Positions 7,887 to 16,318 of a stretch of DNA of 64,000 nt are shown one piece after another (the first letter of the stretch is position 1; each line of letters starts with the position of its first letter). This stretch comes from YC2-FULL-38-9 sp964629635. GTDB taxonomy: Bacteria; Patescibacteriota; Microgenomatia; UBA1406; GWC2-37-13. The notes under the pieces were generated by a model. That model saw only the letters and a program-made list of their open reading frames with translations, was not told the origin of the DNA and searched no databases. Location of the stretch: NCBI GenBank assembly GCA_964629635.1, contig CAZVQS010000002.1:124001-188000 (forward strand). Reading direction: 5' to 3'. The position numbers and the translations under genes are program-made.

Positions 7887-8267
7887 ATGAAAACAAATAA
7901 AAGCAAAGTAAAACGGATCGTCGAAAGCGGCAAGATTTACATCACCGCAACGTTCAACAACACGCTCGTCACCGTATCTGATGACGGCGGAAAAACCATC
8001 GTCACCGGCTCAAGCGGCATGCACGGATTCTCAGGCACCCGCAAGTCCACTCCGTACGCGGCTTCCGTTACGACCGACACCTGCCTCAAGAAAGCGATGC
8101 TTGACCACGGCATGCGCCGTGCGGTTGTTTTCGTGAAGGGTATCGGACCGGGACGCGAAGCGGCTCTTCGCGCAATCAAGGGATCGAATATGGAAATCGA
8201 CACAATTATCGATGTTACGCCGGTTCCCCACAACGGGGTGAGGCCGCCCAAAATCAGAAGGGTGTAA
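7887..8267 (+). CDS. rpsK: 30S ribosomal protein S11
   Basis: S11 forms part of the platform near the Shine-Dalgarno helix. The 126-residue protein has the core ATFNNTLVTVSD, GTRKSTPYAA and the C-terminal VTPVPHNGVRPPK block. It starts eight bases after rpsM. Confidence 0.97.
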   Translation: MKTNKSKVKRIVESGKIYITATFNNTLVTVSDDGGKTIVTGSSGMHGFSGTRKSTPYAASVTTDTCLKKAMLDHGMRRAVVFVKGIGPGREAALRAIKGSNMEIDTIIDVTPVPHNGVRPPKIRRV

Positions 8268-8292
8268 TTGATTTATAACTTTATATAGAATT

Positions 8293-8913
8293 ATGCGACA
8301 TATCGGACCCAAAAACAGAATTGCCAGAAGAGAAGGAATTGATCTCGGACTGAAAACGCCGGGAACCAAATCCCATGCCAATTTGCTTAAGAAAGTGAAT
8401 GTGCCTCCCGGCCAGCACGGAGGAGGAAGGATGAAGAAAATGTCCGAACGCGGTCGCCAGCTTCGCGAAACCCAGAAACTGAAATACCTTTTCGGATTGT
8501 CGAACAAACAGCTGAAGAGGTATTTTATCCAGGCGGTGAAAAAGACCGGTAACACGGGACTTTTCATGAGCCAGTTTCTCGAAAAGAGACTTGACAACAT
8601 AGTATACCGGCTCGGATTTGCGCCCACGCGCGCATCCGCCCGGCAGCTTGTTGCCCACAAGCACGTGAAAGTGAACGATAAGGTCGTCAACATTTCTTCC
8701 ATGCAGCTTCGGCCCGATGACGTAGTCACGTTCGCCAACGCCGCAACGGAAAAGATTCCGGCAATCGAAAAAGCGCTTGCCAACAAGGATGCGATGGTTC
8801 CCGCATGGATCGAACGGAAAGCGACGGCAGGAAAACTCATCGGCGAACCCACGTCCGAACTTATCGAAAAACAGGTTATATTGCGGTTAGTCATTGAATA
8901 CTTTTCACGCTGA
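8293..8913 (+). CDS. rpsD: 30S ribosomal protein S4
   Basis: S4 nucleates small-subunit assembly. The 206-residue protein has the conserved PPGQHG motif near residue 45 and an S4 RNA-binding domain (LDNIVYRLGFAPTRASARQLV...) near 98-155. No N-terminal zinc cysteines are present, so it is the zinc-free form. It lies in the usual S13-S11-S4-RpoA order. Confidence 0.97.
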   Translation: MRHIGPKNRIARREGIDLGLKTPGTKSHANLLKKVNVPPGQHGGGRMKKMSERGRQLRETQKLKYLFGLSNKQLKRYFIQAVKKTGNTGLFMSQFLEKRLDNIVYRLGFAPTRASARQLVAHKHVKVNDKVVNISSMQLRPDDVVTFANAATEKIPAIEKALANKDAMVPAWIERKATAGKLIGEPTSELIEKQVILRLVIEYFSR

Positions 8914-8942
8914 TTACTATTTATTATTTTTCCTAAAACTAT

Positions 8943-9872
8943 ATGCTTACCCCCATTTTTACGACGAAAAAAGTACAGTCAACCAATGACTATTCGCAGT
9001 TCGTCCTCGAACCGCTTGCCCCGAGCTTCGGCCAGACGCTCGGCAATGCGCTGCGCCGCACCCTCCTTTCATCCCTGAAGGGTTCTGCGGTCGTTGCGGT
9101 CAAGGTTGACGGCGTTCCCCACCTGTTCAGCTCGATAAAAGGAGTCAAGGAAACCGCGCTTGAAGTGGTTTTGAACCTCAAGCAGGTCAAATTCAAGACA
9201 ACCGGCGAGGGTACGTTCAAGATCACCCTTTCCAAAAAAGGCATCGGCAAGATATATGCAAAAGACATCGAAGGCGAGGCGGAAGTGGTGAACAGCGACC
9301 TGTACATCGCGGAAATCACCGACGCGAAAGGCAAAATCGAAATCGAAGCTTTGGTTGAGGAAGGATTCGGATACGTTCTTGCGGAAGAGCAGCAGACGAA
9401 GGAATTCGGCTATATCGCCGTCGATTCCTCATTCTCACCGGTGAAAAAAGTGAATTTCAAACTGGAAGGCGCACGCGTCGGCCGCAAAACAAACTATGAC
9501 CGGCTTATTCTCGATGTATACACCGACGGAAGCATTACGCCCGAGGAAGCGCTCAAGACATCTGCCAAAATCATCACCGACCAGTTCAACCATGTGCTTG
9601 CGGTTGAACCCGCGGTCAAGGAAGTCGTCGCCGGAGCTCCTACTGAGGCATTGCCTGCAGCGGAAATCGACAAGAAGTTCTATGATCTTATCATCGATGA
9701 ACTGAATCTTCCTTCCCGCGTCGTGAACGCGCTTTTGCGCGAGAACATCGAAACGGTTGCCGACCTCATCAAGATCGGGGAAGACCGTCTGGTCGCATTC
9801 AAGGGATTGGGCAAGAAATCAATCGAGTTAATCAAGGACGAGCTCAAGAAGTTGGGCGTCCAATGGAGCTAA
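8943..9872 (+). CDS. rpoA: RNA polymerase subunit alpha
   Basis: The 309-residue protein has the N-terminal assembly domain (LAPSFGQTLGNALRRTLLSSL near residue 30) and the C-terminal promoter-contacting domain with helix-hairpin-helix residues (IGEDRLVAFKGLGKKS near 280-295). The two are joined by a linker around residues 230-245. It is followed by rplQ after four bases. Confidence 0.98.
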   Translation: MLTPIFTTKKVQSTNDYSQFVLEPLAPSFGQTLGNALRRTLLSSLKGSAVVAVKVDGVPHLFSSIKGVKETALEVVLNLKQVKFKTTGEGTFKITLSKKGIGKIYAKDIEGEAEVVNSDLYIAEITDAKGKIEIEALVEEGFGYVLAEEQQTKEFGYIAVDSSFSPVKKVNFKLEGARVGRKTNYDRLILDVYTDGSITPEEALKTSAKIITDQFNHVLAVEPAVKEVVAGAPTEALPAAEIDKKFYDLIIDELNLPSRVVNALLRENIETVADLIKIGEDRLVAFKGLGKKSIELIKDELKKLGVQWS

Positions 9873-9876
9873 TATT

Positions 9877-10359
9877 ATGAAACACAGATTCAACAAGGCA
9901 AAATTCGGCAAAGGACAGGATGCGAACGAGATGCTTCTCAAGAAGCTCGCATCGAATTTTTTCATGGCAGGCAAGCTCGAAACCACCAAACAGAAGGCAA
10001 AAGCCGCGCAGTCAGCGGTCGAGCGTATGGTGACGAAAGCGAAGGGTAAAACGGAAGCGGACAAGAACTACATCCTGAGAAACATCACGAATACGAAAGT
10101 CATGGACGTGCTCATGAACCAGATCGCCGGACAGCTTGCAAACGTAAAGAGCGGCTATACGAGAATCGTCCGCCTCGGCAAACGGTTGACGGACGGAGCG
10201 GACCTTGCGCGGCTCGAATGGGCATATCCGGTTGTTCTTGCGGAAAAGAAAACGGAAGTGAAGCCAAAAGCGTCTAAAACGGTAAAAAAAGAGACCAAGA
10301 AGGAAGAAGTGAAAACAGCCCCGGCAAAAGCCGAGGATGTCAAGGAGGATAAAAGTTAA
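9877..10359 (+). CDS. rplQ: 50S ribosomal protein L17
   Basis: L17 sits at the exit of the peptide tunnel. The core (about residues 1-120) shows NEMLLKKLASNFFMAGKLETTKQKAK and RIVRLGKRLTDGADLARLEW, typical of L17. The remaining forty residues are a Lys/Glu/Ala-rich tail, longer than in most bacteria. The gene lies in the standard place after rpoA. Confidence 0.95.
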   Translation: MKHRFNKAKFGKGQDANEMLLKKLASNFFMAGKLETTKQKAKAAQSAVERMVTKAKGKTEADKNYILRNITNTKVMDVLMNQIAGQLANVKSGYTRIVRLGKRLTDGADLARLEWAYPVVLAEKKTEVKPKASKTVKKETKKEEVKTAPAKAEDVKEDKS

Positions 10360-10367
10360 TCATACGT

Positions 10368-10799
10368 ATGGCACAACTGACAAAAAGCACCAAACCGGCT
10401 TCGGCCAAAACCATCGAGAGAAAATGGCATCTTATTGACGTAAAGGGAAAAATCGTTGGAAGAGTAGCTCCCGAAATCGCCAAGCTCCTCCAGGGCAAAG
10501 GCAAAGTGGACTACGCTCCTTACCTTGACAACGGCGATTACGTCGTCGTCATCAACGCAAAGGAAGTGAAATTCACCGGCAAGAAACTGGACGACAAGAT
10601 ATACGCACGCTATTCCGGATATCCGGACGGCCTCAAGCAGACGACAGCGGGGGAGCTCCTCAGGAGAAATCCTACCCGGATCGTCAAGGAAGCCGTTTCC
10701 GGCATGCTTCCCAAGAACAAGTTGAGGGACAGAAGGCTCGCACGTCTGTATGTGTATCCGGAGGCAACACATCCCTACCAGCACAAGCTGAAAGGATAA
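10368..10799 (+). CDS. rplM: 50S ribosomal protein L13
   Basis: An early-assembling large-subunit protein. The 143-residue protein has KWHLIDVKGKIVGRVA near the start, GDYVVVINAKEVKFTGKK in the middle and VSGMLPKNKLRDRRLARLYVY near the end. It precedes rpsI, its normal partner. Confidence 0.97.
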   Translation: MAQLTKSTKPASAKTIERKWHLIDVKGKIVGRVAPEIAKLLQGKGKVDYAPYLDNGDYVVVINAKEVKFTGKKLDDKIYARYSGYPDGLKQTTAGELLRRNPTRIVKEAVSGMLPKNKLRDRRLARLYVYPEATHPYQHKLKG

Positions 10800-10823
10800 T
10801 ATTAACATTTGATTTATTGATCA

Positions 10824-11279
10824 ATGGCAAAAAAAACTAAAAGCATCCATTATTACGAAGCGGTCGGCAGAAGGAGAGAGTCCGTCGCGCGCGCCCGCCT
10901 GTACATCTGCGGAAAAGACAAGACCGCGACCGTCGGGGGAGCAAAAGTAAAACAGGGTGAAATTTTAGTGAACAAAAAGCCCATTGATTCGCTTTTTTCC
11001 TCCATCCAGGACAAGACCAGATATCTCGTTCCCTTCAAACTGACCAATAACGAAGAACGCTTCGCTTCAACCGTCCTCGTACGCGGCGGTGGAAAGCAGG
11101 GACAGCTGGAAGCGGTTATCCTCGCATTCGCCCGCGCGCTTGAAAAATCCGACAAGGAAGCCAACAGGCCCCTCCTCAAGAAAGCCGGCCTTTTGAGGCG
11201 TGATCCCCGCATCAGGGAGCGCCGCAAAGTGGGAACCGGAGGAAAATCAAGGAGAGTCAAGCAGTCTCCGAAGCGTTAA
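10824..11279 (+). CDS. rpsI: 30S ribosomal protein S9
   Basis: S9 contacts the P-site tRNA with its C-terminal tail. The 151-residue protein has YYEAVGRRRESVARARLY at the start, LVRGGGKQGQ in the middle and a basic end. The usual final KR pair is present (QSPKR). It ends the long ribosomal block; a 179-base gap with the repeat element follows. Confidence 0.97.
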   Translation: MAKKTKSIHYYEAVGRRRESVARARLYICGKDKTATVGGAKVKQGEILVNKKPIDSLFSSIQDKTRYLVPFKLTNNEERFASTVLVRGGGKQGQLEAVILAFARALEKSDKEANRPLLKKAGLLRRDPRIRERRKVGTGGKSRRVKQSPKR

Positions 11280-11341
11280 TACCGCAAATTCCGCTACCCT
11301 ATCTTAACTTCAGGTATTGTGTTCCGTGAAAACTCGGCACT

Positions 11342-11423
11342 GATCTTTTTTTGGCGGTGACGGGACCCCCGACAGATCAACTTGGCCCGAGCCGCAAAAA
11401 AAGACACTGCCTGCGTTTTCATG
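11342..11423 (+). repeat. Hairpin repeat element, copy 1
   Basis: This 82-base element also occurs at 28026-28106. It can fold into one long hairpin: an outer stem of seven T-A pairs plus GCGG/CCGC, an inner CGGG/CCCG stem, a CCGA/TTGG stem and an apical loop containing CAGATCAA. A conserved tail (TGCCTGCGTTTT) follows. Paired positions differ between the copies but keep pairing, which points to selection on RNA (or cruciform) structure. It lies 62 bases after rpsI and ends 21 bases before the promoter of the glycosyltransferase operon. Function unknown. Confidence 0.75.
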
Positions 11424-11444
11424 TCCGACCGCGCTCTTTTGATA

Positions 11445-11450
11445 TATAAT
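11445..11450 (+). promoter_or_regulatory. Predicted -10 box of the polysaccharide operon
   Basis: A perfect TATAAT ending eight bases before the ATG at 11459. A TTG at 11450 is also in frame but overlaps the -10 box, which argues for the ATG as start. Confidence 0.55.
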
Positions 11451-11458
11451 TGGAGTAT

Positions 11459-12340
11459 ATGAAAGGTCTATCCGTCATAATCCCTTCCTACAATACAAAG
11501 GATATGACCGTGCGGTGCATCCGCTCGCTGGAGAAAGCGCTCGTTAAAGACGGAATACCCCATGAGATAATCGTTGTCGATAATGCCTCGGCAGACGGCT
11601 CGGCTGAAACGCTGAAGGCGATGGAGTCGCCAACCGTAAAAACCATCCTCAATACCGAAAACGTGGGATACGGCAAAGCCAACAACCAGGCGCTTAAACA
11701 GGCCGTCTATGACTACATCCTGTACCTCAACTCCGATGTCCTTCACGACAAGGTGATAGACTACAAAGCGCTTCTTTCCTACATGGACAGGCATGAAGAT
11801 GTGGGGGTTTTGACCGTGCAGGTGGATTTGCCTGACGGGACCGTAGATCCGGCTTCACACCGCGGGTTTCCGACCCTCTGGCGCTCGTTTACCTATTTCG
11901 CAGGACTTGAACGGCTGTTTTCACGGGTACCGGTTCTGAACCGGGTGTTTGGAGGATATCACCTCTGCCATCTGGACCGGACGACGGAGCATGAAATCGA
12001 TTCGCCGACCGGCGCTTTTTACCTGACGCGGCGCAGCCTTGCCGCCCGCCTGAACGGATTTGACGAGGACTTTTTCATGTACGGGGAGGATCTGGACCTT
12101 TCCTACCGCATCAGGGGGCAGGGCATGAGAGTCGTATATTACCCCCGCTACCGGGTTACCCACTACAAATCCCACAGCGGTCTTAAAAGCCGAAACGGTT
12201 CAACCCAGCGCTCGAAGACGCGCGTGCATTTCTATAACGCCATGGCTATTTTCTACCGGAAGCATTACGCTTGCCGCTATCCTGCAGCACTCAATTCCCT
12301 TGTATATTCGCTCATCAGAATTAAAGCAAAATCCGTATGA
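11459..12340 (+). CDS. Glycosyltransferase family 2 (rhamnosyltransferase-like)
   Basis: A GT-A fold glycosyltransferase of 293 residues. Visible are VIIPSYN at the start, VVDNASADGS, NTENVGYGKANNQA and the LNSDV metal-binding region, and later EDFFMYGEDLDLSYRIR, the region typical of the WbbL/rhamnosyl-transferring group. It probably adds a sugar to a lipid-linked or surface polysaccharide on the cytoplasmic side of the membrane. The donor sugar cannot be told from the sequence. Its stop overlaps the next gene by four bases, as throughout this operon. Confidence 0.88.
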   Translation: MKGLSVIIPSYNTKDMTVRCIRSLEKALVKDGIPHEIIVVDNASADGSAETLKAMESPTVKTILNTENVGYGKANNQALKQAVYDYILYLNSDVLHDKVIDYKALLSYMDRHEDVGVLTVQVDLPDGTVDPASHRGFPTLWRSFTYFAGLERLFSRVPVLNRVFGGYHLCHLDRTTEHEIDSPTGAFYLTRRSLAARLNGFDEDFFMYGEDLDLSYRIRGQGMRVVYYPRYRVTHYKSHSGLKSRNGSTQRSKTRVHFYNAMAIFYRKHYACRYPAALNSLVYSLIRIKAKSV

Positions 12341-13431
12341 AAACGATCGGAATCGACGCGCGGCTGTATTCAAAAACCGGTGTCGGGACATACCTCCAGA
12401 ACCTTTTGAGGGAGCTTGCGGCACAGGACACGGAAGACCTGCACTTCATCCTGTACGTGCTTTCCGAAGACCGGGAAACCATTCATTTGCCGGAGGAAAA
12501 ATTCGGGTTGCGGACTGCAGACTGCAAGTGGCATACGTTTGCCGAACAGACCCGGTTCCTGTCAATCATCAACAAGGACAATCCCGACCTCATGCATTTT
12601 ACCTATTTTGGATATCCGGTCGGGTACAAGGGGGCGTTTGTCGCGACGGTCCATGACCTGACCCCGCTCCTGTTCCGGACCGGCAAGGCGTCGACCCGGA
12701 ACCCGTTGTACTATGCCTTCAAGCATTTCATTTTCAGCCGGGTGCTTGAAACCCAGATACGCAATGCACAGCTTATCATTACTCCGACTCGCACGGTCAA
12801 GGAACAGATCGTTGACCGGTACGGGTATGGGGATAAAATCCATCCCGTATATGAAGGCGTAGGGTATGCGCTGCGGGAAAGTGCGGAAAATACCGGCCTT
12901 CAGGGGCGCTACCCCGATCCTTTCTATATTTACGTAGGTAATTTCTATCCGCACAAGAATATCGAACGCCTGGTAAAGGCGTTTGCCGGTTCCCCGGGTG
13001 GACGCCTTGTGCTTGTCGGGCCGGAGGATCATTTTTCCGCATCGACCAAAGGGCTCGTTGAAAAGCTCGGGGCAGGGGAGCGCATCGTGTTTCACCACCA
13101 TGCGTCAAACAGCGACCTCGTATTTTTCTACAAAAACGCGCAGGCACTCATCCATCCTTCCCTTTCCGAGGGATTCGGGCTTCCGCTTGTTGAGGCAATG
13201 CATTTCGGGTGCCCGGTTATCGCTTCCGATATCCCGGTCATGCGGGAACTAATGGGTGACGGGTACGTTCCGTTCAATCCCTATGACGTTTCGGATATGG
13301 AACGCAAAATCGCCTGGTTCGTCAGGAACCGCCCCCGCTTCGACAGCCGTTCGCGGACCGGCAAGTATTCGTTTTCGCGCATGGCTGCGCAAACCCTGCA
13401 GCTGTACCGCCAAGTTCTTGCACAATCATGA
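12337..13431 (+). CDS. Glycosyltransferase family 4
   Basis: A GT-B fold enzyme of 364 residues. The N-terminal half begins with IGIDARLYSKTGVGTYLQNLL, and the C-terminal half has YVGNFYPHKNIERLVKAF and the donor-binding SLSEGFGLPLVEAM motif (E-x7-E). This pattern is common in mannosyl- and other hexosyltransferases of exopolysaccharide clusters. It overlaps both neighbours by four bases, so translation of the operon is coupled. Confidence 0.9.
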   Translation: MKTIGIDARLYSKTGVGTYLQNLLRELAAQDTEDLHFILYVLSEDRETIHLPEEKFGLRTADCKWHTFAEQTRFLSIINKDNPDLMHFTYFGYPVGYKGAFVATVHDLTPLLFRTGKASTRNPLYYAFKHFIFSRVLETQIRNAQLIITPTRTVKEQIVDRYGYGDKIHPVYEGVGYALRESAENTGLQGRYPDPFYIYVGNFYPHKNIERLVKAFAGSPGGRLVLVGPEDHFSASTKGLVEKLGAGERIVFHHHASNSDLVFFYKNAQALIHPSLSEGFGLPLVEAMHFGCPVIASDIPVMRELMGDGYVPFNPYDVSDMERKIAWFVRNRPRFDSRSRTGKYSFSRMAAQTLQLYRQVLAQS

Positions 13432-14576
13432 ACTTGTCCGAACTCAAGACGGCTATCGTGTACGACTGGATCGATAAGTGGGGCGGAGTGGAGCGGCTGC
13501 TTGCCGCACTCCATGAGATGTTCCCCCGCGCCCCTTTTTTCACCTCGTATTTCAACCAACAGAACGCCGCCTGGGCCCGCGGATTCGATATCCGCACGTC
13601 GTTTATCCAATCGTTCCCCGCCCGCGTGAGGGGAAGCAGGACCATGTCCTTTTTCTTCTATCCGTACGCGTTTGAGTCGTTCGACTTTTCCGGGTACGAT
13701 CTGGTCATTTCGGTATCTTCCTCCTTCGGCAAATCGGTTATCACCATGCCCGGTACCGCCCACCTTTCCATTCTTCTTACTCCCACACGCTACCTCTGGC
13801 TGTATCCGGAACGCTACCTGGGGCCGGTCTCCCGCACGCTCCTGGGTCCGTATCTTTCCCACATGAAGCGGTGGGACACATGCGCCGCACGGCGGCCCGA
13901 CCGGATCCTTTCCATATCCGAAGCCGTACGAAAGAGGGCCCGCACGCACTATGGAATCGAAACCGGACTTCTGTATCCGCCGTTTGATATGCGATACTGG
14001 GAACGGATTGAAAAGGAAGCGGGAAATGGGAGGGCGGATGTGGGCGGTTATTTCCTGACCGTTTCCCGGCTTGAACCGTATAAGCGGGTGGATCTGGTTG
14101 TTGACGCCTTCCGCCGCATGCCGGACCGGCGCCTTATAGTGGTCGGCAGCGGTTCGCTTCTGTCGGCGCTTAAACGCCGTGCCGGAGGCGGCAATATCAC
14201 GTTCCTGCAGGGAGTGTCGGACACCCGGCTGGCCCAGCTATATATGCATGCCCGCGCCCTCATCATGCCGCAGGAAGAGGATTTCGGCTATACGGCAATC
14301 GAAGCGCAGTTTTTCGGCTGTCCGGTCATTGCCTATGCCCGGGGGGGAGCCGGGGAAACGGTGGCGGACGGGGAAACCGGCATATTTTTTGATGCGCAGG
14401 ATAATGGGGCCATCAGGCGCACCCTTGAAAGATATGATAAAATATCATACAATCTAAAACACGCTGCACGGCGCAACGGCAAAAGCGTTATCCGCAGATT
14501 TTCCAAAGAACGGTTTCAGGGAATCCTGGAAGACGAGATTACAAATTCTGTCAATCGACAGAATACCAGACTATGA
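13428..14576 (+). CDS. Glycosyltransferase family 4 (WbaZ-like)
   Basis: A second GT-B enzyme, 382 residues. It starts KTAIVYDWIDKWGGVERLL and has the sequence THSILLTP-like region (LLTPTRYLW), FLTVSRLEPYKRVDLVV and the donor site EEDFGYTAIEAQFFGCPVI. This subgroup often contains mannosyltransferases, which would fit the GDP-mannose gene manC that follows. Overlaps manC by four bases. Confidence 0.87.
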   Translation: MNLSELKTAIVYDWIDKWGGVERLLAALHEMFPRAPFFTSYFNQQNAAWARGFDIRTSFIQSFPARVRGSRTMSFFFYPYAFESFDFSGYDLVISVSSSFGKSVITMPGTAHLSILLTPTRYLWLYPERYLGPVSRTLLGPYLSHMKRWDTCAARRPDRILSISEAVRKRARTHYGIETGLLYPPFDMRYWERIEKEAGNGRADVGGYFLTVSRLEPYKRVDLVVDAFRRMPDRRLIVVGSGSLLSALKRRAGGGNITFLQGVSDTRLAQLYMHARALIMPQEEDFGYTAIEAQFFGCPVIAYARGGAGETVADGETGIFFDAQDNGAIRRTLERYDKISYNLKHAARRNGKSVIRRFSKERFQGILEDEITNSVNRQNTRL

Positions 14577-15658
14577 AAGCAGTCATATTCGCAGGCGGTA
14601 CGGGCACGAGACTTTGGCCGCTCTCCCGGAAAAAATCACCCAAACAGTTTGAACGGCTCATCGGCGACAAGTCAACACTTCAGCTCGCGGTTGACCGGCT
14701 CAGTCCGGAATTCTCTCCGAAAGACATCTACATTTCAACAAACATCCTGTACAAGGACGTTATCCAGAAGCAGCTCCCCCAGATACCGGAGGAAAACTAT
14801 TTCCTCGAACCGGAAAAAAAAGACGTGGGTCCCGCCATCGCGCTCGTTATGGGTTCCCTGTACCGCAAGTTTCCCCATGAACCGGTGGCGATCCTGTGGA
14901 GCGACCATCTCGTGAAACAGGTGGTGCTTTTCAAGAAAATACTCGCATCCGCAGGCTCCTACATCAGTAAAAACAACGACAAGATCATTTTCATCGCGCA
15001 CAAGCCCCGGTACGAAAGCACGAATCTCGGTTACATCCATCTCGGGGACAAAAACCGCAGCCTGAACGGATTCGGACTGCATTCGTTTGAGGGGTTCAAG
15101 TACCGCCCGGACGCGGCAACCGCCAAGAAGTATTTCGCATCCGGTTCATACGCTTGGAATCTCGGGTATTTCGTGACCACGCCGGCGTTCATTTACGAAT
15201 CGTTCAAGCGGTTCGCGCCCAACATTTTCAACAACACGGAAAAAATCCTTGCGCACCTGGGAAAAAAGAACTATGAAACGGTGCTGAAGCGGGAATACGG
15301 CAAAGTGGAAAGCATCAACTTTGACAACGCCATACTCGAGAACCTGGACAAAAAAGACGCGTTCGTCATGGTCGAAGATATCGGATGGAGCGATATCGGG
15401 GCCTGGGAGGCGCTCAAGGAAGCGCTCGAGCAGTATCCGTACGAAAACATCATTAGGGGAAGGGCTTACCTGGAGCACGTGCGCGATTCGCTCATTTACA
15501 ATTACGAGGACAAGAAGCTTATTGTAGGCATCGATCTTGACGAACACATCATCGTGAATACGCATGACGTGATCCTTATCGCCAAGAAAGCCTCCGTTTC
15601 CAAGATTAAAACCTTGGTGGAGAATTTCGAGGGAACAGAACATGAAGGACTCATATAA
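14573..15658 (+). CDS. manC: Mannose-1-phosphate guanylyltransferase
   Basis: Makes GDP-mannose from GTP and mannose-1-phosphate. The 361-residue protein has the nucleotidyltransferase signature FAGGTGTRLWPLSRKKSPKQF, FLEPEKKDVGPAIAL and VEDIGWSDIGAWEAL. The C-terminal cupin-type isomerase domain of bifunctional ManC/AlgA enzymes is missing, so it is the single-function form. It supplies a donor for the neighbouring glycosyltransferases. Its 3' end overlaps the next gene by 17 bases. Confidence 0.93.
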   Translation: MKAVIFAGGTGTRLWPLSRKKSPKQFERLIGDKSTLQLAVDRLSPEFSPKDIYISTNILYKDVIQKQLPQIPEENYFLEPEKKDVGPAIALVMGSLYRKFPHEPVAILWSDHLVKQVVLFKKILASAGSYISKNNDKIIFIAHKPRYESTNLGYIHLGDKNRSLNGFGLHSFEGFKYRPDAATAKKYFASGSYAWNLGYFVTTPAFIYESFKRFAPNIFNNTEKILAHLGKKNYETVLKREYGKVESINFDNAILENLDKKDAFVMVEDIGWSDIGAWEALKEALEQYPYENIIRGRAYLEHVRDSLIYNYEDKKLIVGIDLDEHIIVNTHDVILIAKKASVSKIKTLVENFEGTEHEGLI

Positions 15659-16301
15659 CCCTATGTACCGCGCATATTTCAAAAGGCTCGTCGATATCGT
15701 TGCATCATCGGTACTTATTGTCCTCTTTCTGCCGGTCTGCGTGGCGGTGGCGGTTGCCATCAAGCTCGATTCGCCGGGCCCCGTGTTTGCGGACGTGCCG
15801 GAGCGTGTCGGCCAGGGAGGCAAGAAATTCAAGATGTACAAATTCCGTTCCATGATACAGAACGCCCACGGGCTCCTGCGCACCGACAAGCGGTTCAAGG
15901 AGCTTTTCGAGGAATACAAGAAGGGCAGCTATAAGCTCAAGAACGATCCGCGCATCACGAGGGTGGGCAAATTCATCCGCAAGCATTCGCTGGACGAAAT
16001 ACCCCAGTTCCTCAATGTACTCAAGGGCGAGATGAGCCTGGTCGGCCCGCGCGCCTATTATCCGGACGAACTGGAGAGCCAGCAGAAAGAACATCCGAAC
16101 ACCAAAAAGTATGTATATGACGCGCTTTCCGTGAAGCCGGGCATCACCGGCCTCTGGCAGGTTTCGGGGCGCTCCGAAATCAATTTCGACAAACGTATTG
16201 CATTAGACGCACGCTATGTGCATAATATATCCATCACCGAAGATCTGAAGATTATCATTAAAACCCCCCTGGTCATGATCACGGGCAGGGGAGCGATATA
16301 A
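15642..16301 (+). CDS. Undecaprenyl-phosphate sugar phosphotransferase (short WcaJ/PglC type)
   Basis: The initiating enzyme of a polysaccharide pathway: it moves a sugar phosphate to undecaprenyl phosphate. The 219-residue protein has one N-terminal hydrophobic segment (about 14-36), KMYKFRSM, DPRITRVGKFIRKHSLDEIPQ and the catalytic region LVGPRAYYPDEL, then GITGLWQVSGRS. It lacks the extra membrane segments and Rossmann-like domain of full WcaJ, so it is the small monotopic type. An ATG at 15663 could also be the start. Confidence 0.92.
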   Translation: MKDSYNPMYRAYFKRLVDIVASSVLIVLFLPVCVAVAVAIKLDSPGPVFADVPERVGQGGKKFKMYKFRSMIQNAHGLLRTDKRFKELFEEYKKGSYKLKNDPRITRVGKFIRKHSLDEIPQFLNVLKGEMSLVGPRAYYPDELESQQKEHPNTKKYVYDALSVKPGITGLWQVSGRSEINFDKRIALDARYVHNISITEDLKIIIKTPLVMITGRGAI

Positions 16302-16318
16302 GTTAGGGATTTATCACT

